This document shows, piece by piece, positions 58,236-64,000 of a stretch of 64,000 nt of DNA. Origin of the DNA: Homarus americanus (lineage: Eukaryota > Arthropoda > Malacostraca > Decapoda > Nephropidae); the NCBI RefSeq assembly GCF_018991925.1, contig NW_024732384.1, positions 270,001-334,000 of the forward strand, given 5' to 3'. Each line of letters begins with the position of its first letter. Positions within the stretch are counted from its first letter, which is position 1. Position numbers and translations under genes: made by a program. A model generated the notes under the pieces. That model was not told the origin of the DNA, searched no databases, and was given only the letters and a program-made list of their open reading frames with translations.

Positions 58236-59059
58236 ACCCATAGCATCTGTCACTCACTAGTTATCAGTAATGATCAATTGGACCAGTTTCAAGTCTGTAC
58301 GGGTGATAGTACAGTAGTAGTAGTAGTGATGGTAGTGGTTGTAGTAGTGATGGTAGTGGTTGTAGTAGCAGTTGTCGTGTCGTAGTTATCCATGTGTACA
58401 AAAGTTAGTTGGTTGTGTAAGGTCATACACAAGGGTGTCTTGAGGCCGCCTGTAAACATCATGTGTATTGAAGAAACTGTTAAGATAATAAACTTAACTT
58501 CTTACACCATCACACACACACACACACACAGAGCCTCATGGAGTGTGACTAGCACCTTACAAGAGTGACTCATGCTCCCTCCTTCCCTCACCTCGCATCA
58601 CCTCACCTCTCTGACCCTTCCCCCCCCACACACTTCCTCCTCTCCCTCTCCTCCCCCCACCTCACCGCCTCCCTCTTCTACCACTCCTCCCCCACCCCTC
58701 ACCTTTTCCCCCTCGCCCCCCTCCCACTCCCCAGACCACACCGGGATCTAGCGTATATCCTCTATCCTCCCCACTATACACTCCTCCTCTCCCCCTTCCC
58801 ACAAGTCTCTCCTCTCCTTCCTCCCTTCCCCTCCCTCCTCTCTACAAGTTTCTCCTCCCCTCCTCCCTGCTTTCCTCCATCTCCCTTTCCCTTCTTTTTC
58901 CTCCCCTACCATTCTTCTTCCCCTTCCTCACCACTTCCCTTCTCCTTCATCCCTCTCCCCCACTACCACACACCCCTGGTTTGGTCAGGAGGCCGTGGTA
59001 ACGTTTTCACCGTACTATACTAGAAGGTGGTAATATTATACTGAATTGTAACAGTTTAT

Positions 59060-59281
59060 TTAACCAGAAAAATACAGATACAGAGTGGATAATAATAACA
59101 ATATTAACACGGCTGAGACAGTTGAGAACCTGAGCTCTTTTTGAAGCACCTGATATATACTATACATTTATCTCAAGGAAGTATTATGTAGCCTAACATT
59201 TAGTATTATCTGGAATAGTACAATAGCATGGTGGTAATAAGTACATCTCATAGTGTTACCACGGTTATCACTTCAATATTT
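59060..59281 (-). mobile_element. Family C retrotransposon 3' UTR copy
   Basis: Closely matches 54330-54510: ATACAGAGTGGATAATAATA.., TATACTATACATTTATCTCA, GGAATAGTACAATAGCATGG, ending TATCACTTCAATATTTATTT in both. Small indels separate the copies. Confidence 0.8.
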
Positions 59282-59600
59282 ATTTATTTTATTTTTTTAT
59301 ACATATACACATACTTTCATTGTGGATCTGCATGAAATATACACATACTGTACACAAGGAAGTGTTGAACGTAATGAATTCAACGAAGAAAATGAAGGAA
59401 AATAATAAAAAGGTTAAACACTGTAATGGGACAGTATTTGGTGAACTGAGACATGTCAAAATCGACTCCTCGTCATCAACAACAAAACGTAAATTTAAGT
59501 TACGGACTATAGTAAAAAAAAAAGTCCCCATCAGGAAATCCCAAAAAAAAATGTTCATCAAAATAAAATGTTTTGACCGGAAGAAAAGTTTCAACTGGAA
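59282..59600 (+). other. AT-rich stretch with a Lys-rich open frame, unrecognised
   Basis: An open frame from 59320 reads into the following repeat array; it contains VKHCNGTVFGELRHVKIDSS and is Lys-rich. No family recognised, no splice signals assigned, and it follows a retrotransposon UTR directly, so it may be element-derived. Confidence 0.2.
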
Positions 59601-59601
59601 T

Positions 59602-59795
59602 ATCCTGGTGGTGGGGAAATATTTTTTAGTCACTGCAGCTGGTGGTGGGGAAATATTTTTTAGTCACTGCAGTTGGTGGTGGGGAAATATTTTTTAGTCA
59701 CTGCAGTTGGTGGTGGGGAAATTTTTTTTAGTCACTGCAGCTGGTGGTGGGGAAATTTTCAGTCACTGCAGTTGGTGGTGAGGAAATTTCTGGTC
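59602..59795. repeat. Tandem repeat, unit GGTGGTGGGGAAATATTTTTTAGTCACTGCAGCT
   Basis: Five to six units of 27-35 bp. Confidence 0.92.
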
Positions 59796-59859
59796 ACCTT
59801 ACAACTGTTATGGTAAGTGACGGGAGCTTGTCTCTTTCATGGTCGTCAACCTCTTTATT

Positions 59860-60080
59860 ATGTAACCTACCCTAAGTCGTATTAGGTCAGGGTAAGGTTA
59901 TGGGGAATAGGTCACGTGAGAATAGGTCAGGTTATAGTGGGTGTGGATGAGCTAGGTCACAATAGGTTAGGTTAGTGTGTTTTATGATATACTGGTTTAA
60001 GTTCGGTTAGGTAAGTGTGAAATAGGCTACTTTAGGTTAGGTTAGCATGAGTTAGGTTATAATAGGTTAGTGTCATGGGT
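59860..60080. repeat. Degenerate TTAGG-like region
   Basis: GGTTAGGTTA words at intervals. Confidence 0.6.
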
Positions 60081-60226
60081 TGCGTTAGGGTGGGCAGTGA
60101 AACAGTGTTGTACTGTTCATCGCTTACACCCAAAAACCTCATTTTAAGTAGTATCCTGACTACCGCGAGAAGCGGTTAAGTCGTCTTGACTCTCTCCTCC
60201 TGAAGGGGCGGGACACCACACCATGG

Positions 60227-60853
60227 AGTCCTCCACCGCCACTCTGTCCTGTGGACCGTCGTCGACACGAGATTAAGCGTGTTAACCTAGGTTGTTATCC
60301 CCGTGGAAATATCACGTGTGGAAGCCTGGTTGCGACAAGAGCAATCCAGGCTGGCAGTAAATGTATCACTTGAAGAATTAAGGCTCTGTTAAGTCACACC
60401 CATAGTAGAGTAACGACATGTGTCCCCAAGTTGAAAATTCTCTTTTAGAAGATTAATTTTATTACAGCGTGAACGTGAGTGAATCATATATCCATGCAAA
60501 TTGTAAATCATTGTATGGAAGCTTGACAAATAATTGTAAGTGCAATTATCTGCCCGTACCTGTGATCCTATCTTATTATTACTCAAGGTAATGACTGATT
60601 GGTTATGACAAAGTATAACCAATAACTTAGATGGATGTTGGAAATTAATGGAATTCATTAAATCATCATTTATCAAGTATAAATCATGGAATGTCGAGTG
60701 GTGGAGTGAACTTCTACGTAGATACGCCATAATCTCCTGTAAGTACCAGTGTGAAGGTGTCGAACTCTACGGTAAGAAATAAGAAATACGACATATTATT
60801 ATCTTTATATAATATAATCCACTCCTACTACCGCCGATTCACCCAAAACCATG
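60227..60853 (+). mobile_element. Unidentified dispersed element, copy 2 of an inverted pair
   Basis: Opposite orientation to 38921-39535. It shares the short frame: NNLDGCWKLMEFIKSSFIKY, KSWNVEWWSELLRRYAIISC, KYQCEGVELYGKK, stop. Differences from copy 1 in this segment include mild amino-acid changes (L/Q, I/T, S/P, V/I). It lies in the large LRCH intron. Confidence 0.7.
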
Positions 60854-60941
60854 ACAGTTAGGTTAGTTTGAATTAGGTTATGTAAGGTTAGAGATGGTTA
60901 GGTTAGGATGTTTGAATAGATAATATTTGGTTAGAACAATA

Positions 60942-60979
60942 CACATTAGGTTAGGTTAGGTTAGGTTAGGTTAGGTTAT
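60942..60979. repeat. (TTAGG)n tract
   Basis: Six to seven perfect GGTTA units. Confidence 0.93.
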
Positions 60980-61740
60980 AATATGCAAGTCAGGTTTCAC
61001 ATTACAAAAAAAAAAAACCTGGTTGTGTATGTAGAAAAATCTTCATCAATCAGGCAGTGCAGAATGGTGAATAGAAAAATAATAATAATAAGACTATAAT
61101 AATAATGAAAACAATTACGAAATTTACAGCGTAGATACCAAATGTTTCCCAGGCTTATAGATCAATGTACTGTACCGTAAGATAGTTGCAGTATAGTTTA
61201 CATTGATTATTGAAAGATCACTTTATACTGTTCACTATACAGGTAGTACAGTATTAATGATCTGGGAGCATAGGTTTTCTCGGGTGTTTTAAAGTTAAGT
61301 TCTTCGTCTTGTCTCTTAATGCATTTTTGGTGCCGTTGTTAGTAATATTTTTGTGTCAAGGCTTAATTGATTTAGTCAGATGCATTATAATTGGCAGTTA
61401 AAGGAGGAATGTTATAATATGAACCTTTGAGAATTTGTCTTGAGTGAGTGAGTCAGATGCATTCTTAAGTAATGTATGAACCTTTAAGAATAGTTTAGGT
61501 TTGGGATAGTGAAGGATTACTCTTATGTGTTTTAGTGGCAAGTGTAATTATCAAGTGCAGCGAATGGCTTATTATGTCTAATTTGATAATTAAGTATAAT
61601 TTGTTGCAAGTGAGGAACCCCAGCGATGGTTAGTTGTTGTTGTTGTTTTAGGTACCACAGCTGCTGCAGGGTTATTAAAGCATCATTCATTAGATCTAAG
61701 GTTTATCTGCTACAGCATCATCAATAAGTAAATAGGTTGT
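60980..61740. other. LRCH intron, unique AT-rich DNA
   Basis: No exon, repeat array or element recognised. Confidence 0.4.
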
Positions 61741-61744
61741 AATT

Positions 61745-61930
61745 TCTGCAACGGAAGGATTAAAAATTAAGAAAAATATAGAATTTAAGAAGGAGGAAGA
61801 AAAGTTGGATGAGAAGTAAGAAGGAAAAGAAGAAGAACAGGAAGAGGGGGAGAAAAAAGAGAATGGGGAAAAAGAGAAATAGGAGGAGGAGAATGTGTTA
61901 GAGTAAAAAGTGTGTGTGACAGGAGAGAGG
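61745..61930. repeat. Purine-rich tract
   Basis: GAAGGAAAAGAAGAAGAACA-type DNA, almost pyrimidine-free over about 150 bp. Confidence 0.8.
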
Positions 61931-62093
61931 AAGGGGAAGAGACATGCTATTATATAATGTAACGTGCGTAACACATTGTTTTGGGTGAGTCACTTGTGGT
62001 ATCTCTGGCCAGACTGTGTGACACCCTCTTATGGTTGGCAGTGAGTAAGGATGATTCTTGACACTTCTCGGTTGCAAGTCAATTGGGCCTTGT

Positions 62094-62135
62094 ACCTAAC
62101 CTAACCTAACCTAACCTAACCTAACTTAACTTAAC
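62094..62135. repeat. (CCTAA)n tract
   Basis: ACCTAACCTAACCTAACCTA then CTTAA variants, 160 bp before an LRCH exon. Confidence 0.93.
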
Positions 62136-62297
62136 TATACAGTATTATCATTTTTGGAACTGGGTCCTATTACCTCTTTCCTGCACTCACTTGCCATCCA
62201 CCAACACCAAAATTCTGATGGATTTGCCAAAGATGATCAGAATGTTTTTATTTATTTTTTATTATATTATTTTAGTGACTCGTTTTATCTCTTTCAG

Positions 62298-62434
62298 AAT
62301 TATGTTTCCTACGATTGGTGTTGATGGACCTGAGCAGTAACAGGATAGCGACCTTACCCACTGAACTACGCTTCATGTCCTCTCTCGTCACTCTCACGTT
62401 AGACAATAATCCTCTCCAGCACCCTCCCGCTAAT
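62298..62434 (+). CDS. Lrch: LRCH-family gene, LRR exon 3 of 4 visible
   Basis: Bounded by ATCTCTTTCAG and AAT|GTGAGT, 137 nt. With the G from the previous exon it encodes 46 intact codons: ELCFLRLVLMDLSSNRIATL, then PTELRFMSSLVTLTLDNNPL and QHPPAN. The DNNPLQxPPA block is the characteristic end of the LRCH leucine-rich repeat domain. The exon ends in phase 0, as does the corresponding family exon before the (I/L)CTxGRVHIFK segment. No frame errors. It lies 8.5 kb downstream of the previous exon, across an intron full of minisatellites and retroelement fragments. Confidence 0.92.
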
Positions 62435-62563
62435 GTGAGTATTAACCCGTTTGCTGCTGTGGATAACTGTGCTATTGAATGTAGATAATGTATCATCAAT
62501 GTAGGCACTTAATCCCCCTTCCCCCCCCTTCCCCCCCGCTGTAGATTTATGACTGTGTTTCAG

Positions 62564-62644
62564 GAGAGGGTTGGGGAACAACTTCTTACCCGATTACTGT
62601 GTCTTAAGAATCCTCCCTTCAAACTAGTCGATTATTTCCCCTAA
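62564..62644 (+). other. Possible alternative terminal exon of the LRCH gene
   Basis: TGACTGTGTTTCAG is followed by a phase-0 frame: ERVGEQLLTRLLCLKNPPFK, LVDYFP, stop. Splicing PPAN to it would make an LRR-only protein without the calponin-homology domain. Unique-looking sequence follows, with AATAAA at 63088-63093. No homology is recognised, and a 26-codon open stretch is not rare by chance, so this is a weak candidate. Confidence 0.25.
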
Positions 62645-63251
62645 AAGAGTATTATTGAGACCAGCTGAGGTTGATTAGTACATATTTAGTGACCCAGAGG
62701 CAAGTGGTGGTAATTTGTGTGGATGATTATACCTGTACTGCTTGTGGACTTGTTGTAGGGGTGGATGCCTAAGCCAGACACACACCAGATTGGCTAGAGT
62801 GAGGCTCCAAGAGTCATAAAGTGTGAGGAACCACCCAGTGTGTTGTGGTATATTTAACGAGAGAGATAAGGATGATATGTACAGCTGAGACTCGTGAGCT
62901 TCACTCCCTTGATAAAATGGAGAGCAGTTGGAGCCTCACTGACATATTCTTCAGTTCTTGTCCACAGATTTAAAGACTTAAGGAATGGACTCGTGTCTTA
63001 TTGTTGGAACCTGAATTTGAATGAACTCAGTGTTGTGAACAATCTGGTTCATTACCTAGTCAATTTTAGATGAATATATTTAGAAACAATAAACTTTTTA
63101 TTTTATGAGATACAGCACAATACTGTGATTATTGAAAAGAAGACCAGAATCAAATGACAGATCAGACATAAAATATATTTATTAAGGAAACAATCAGATT
63201 TACAGTTAAAGGGCCCGAGGTGATTATAAGTTAATATTCTCACTGTTTCAG
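62645..63251 (+). other. Rest of LRCH intron 3, unique AT-rich sequence
   Basis: No repeat array, retroelement or further exon seen. It is unusually free of simple repeats for this window, as a 3' UTR or conserved intron might be. Confidence 0.4.
63088..63093 (+). promoter_or_regulatory. AATAAA polyadenylation-type signal inside LRCH intron
   Basis: AATAAACTTTTTATTTTATG lies between LRCH exons 3 and 4. It could end the short alternative transcript proposed at 62564. A hexamer alone is weak evidence. Confidence 0.2.
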
Positions 63252-63394
63252 CTTTGTACGAGAGGGCGGGTTCATATTTTTAAATGGTTAGAGATGGCGG
63301 CGGCGAAAGAGGACAAGAAGAGAGGCATTTTGACGACCGAAATAGAGTTCCGAAAACTGCAGTTAAGAAAGCCATCATCTTGCACTGATTTCAG
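63252..63394 (+). CDS. Lrch: LRCH-family gene, post-LRR exon 4 of 4 visible
   Basis: Bounded by the strong acceptor TTCTCACTGTTTCAG and TTCAG|GTAAGG, 143 nt. In phase 0 it reads LCTRGRVHIFKWLEMAAAKE, then DKKRGILTTEIEFRKLQLRK and PSSCTDF, ending with AG of a split codon. CTRGRVHIFKWLE matches the conserved sequence that directly follows PPA in LRCH proteins, so the join PPAN-LCTRGRVHIF is as expected. The rest is charged linker before the central region. An internal ATG at 63294 in a GAGATGGCGGCGGC context resembles a translation start, but the frame continues upstream through the family motif, so this is an internal exon. The calponin-homology exons are not in the window. Confidence 0.92.
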
Positions 63395-64000
63395 GTAAGG
63401 ACTCACATCAAGACTGCATGTACTAAACACAAGTACTGTACTGTAGCTTTAACAACTAACCAAAGGTCATACAGTTGGTTTGTCCTACTGCTACACTATG
63501 CCTTGAGGCTAGTTACAAGCACAATAATATGACTCCAACTCTGTTACATATTTTCATTAATCTAAACTAAAATCTAGAACTCAAAAAAATTCCTACAGTA
63601 ATGTATTGTATCAGCTGTGTGCTGTTTAATACACCTCCAGCAGGTAAGATCACTTAGTACAGTACAGTAGGGGTTCAGTACTTCAGTTATTGTATGGCTG
63701 TTCATACAGTATACTGTACTCGTGATGGTCAGGTTTAACTTTATATATTATCTTGTTGGAGAGTCAGGAGCTTTCACAATGAATATGATAAATAATGCTG
63801 TCTTTTGAGTGTATGAAAGTAATATTTCTAACAGATTTTCTACATTAGAATTCAAACTGTTGGTAGCATATGAAACTGAAGCAATGGGAGAATGTTGTAA
63901 AACATAAGGGAAGAAGTGACAGAATATGAAGGTTAGGTTAGGTTAGGGTCGGTTAAGTTAGGTTAGCTAGTTAGAGTACAGTGGCGCAGTACAGTATATG
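63395..64000 (+). other. LRCH intron sequence to the window edge
   Basis: Follows the GTAAGG donor. Unique AT-rich DNA with a short TTAGG tract near 63930-63970. No coding segment recognised. Confidence 0.5.

Noticed and set aside
63294..63398. ATGGCGGCGGCG as the first exon of a new gene with a YY1-type start site
   Set aside because: The frame runs upstream through LCTRGRVHIFKWLE to a clear acceptor, so it is an internal LRCH exon.

Overview
This is a eukaryotic intron-rich, repeat-rich window with no prokaryotic features. Interspersed (TTAGG)n/(CCTAA)n tracts, very dense microsatellites and minisatellites, CR1-like and other non-LTR retrotransposon fragments, a tRNA-derived SINE and small exons with GT-AG borders point to an arthropod. 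The overall style is that of a decapod crustacean; that assignment is inference, not proof.

One host gene can be supported. On the + strand, four exons at 51458-51603, 53513-53759, 62298-62434 and 63252-63394 encode consecutive leucine-rich repeats followed by the start of the conserved segment after the repeats (RGRVHIFKWLE). Together they fit the LRCH family (leucine-rich repeat plus calponin-homology proteins). Splice phases agree across all three junctions once two one-base problems are allowed for: an extra G at 51559-51560, and a C run at 53530-53533 that is one base short. The first coding exon is not recognised upstream, and the calponin-homology exons must lie beyond the right edge.

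Layout. 1-9.4 kb: minisatellites (about 43-bp and about 29-bp units), CCA/GGT microsatellites and polypyrimidine tracts. 9.48-13.8 kb: a 4.3-kb AT-rich satellite of 108-bp dimers. 14-21 kb: microsatellites, a retrotransposon tail, CCTAA tracts and a possible pogo/Tigger-like mini-element. 21.2-21.9 kb: a tRNA-derived SINE. 22.7-25.2 kb: a 2.5-kb minisatellite with a unit of about 19-20 bp. 26.5-34.3 kb: decayed non-LTR reverse transcriptases and more minisatellites. 34.5-35.7 kb: a 30-bp minisatellite. 36-50 kb: CCAAT-rich DNA, several CR1-like fragments, half of a dispersed inverted repeat pair, and a 1.3-kb pyrimidine-rich minisatellite. 51.4-63.4 kb: the LRCH gene, whose introns hold further repeats and retroelements.

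The most striking structure is the array at 51911-53512. About 48 tandem copies of a roughly 34-bp unit end at the second LRCH exon. Each unit is a copy of that exon's own 3' splice site (branch-point-like CGTAAC, pyrimidine stretch, TATATTTCAG) plus the first codons of the exon. In effect the acceptor site has been amplified into a minisatellite.

Most long open frames in the window are repeat arrays read in several frames and are not genes.
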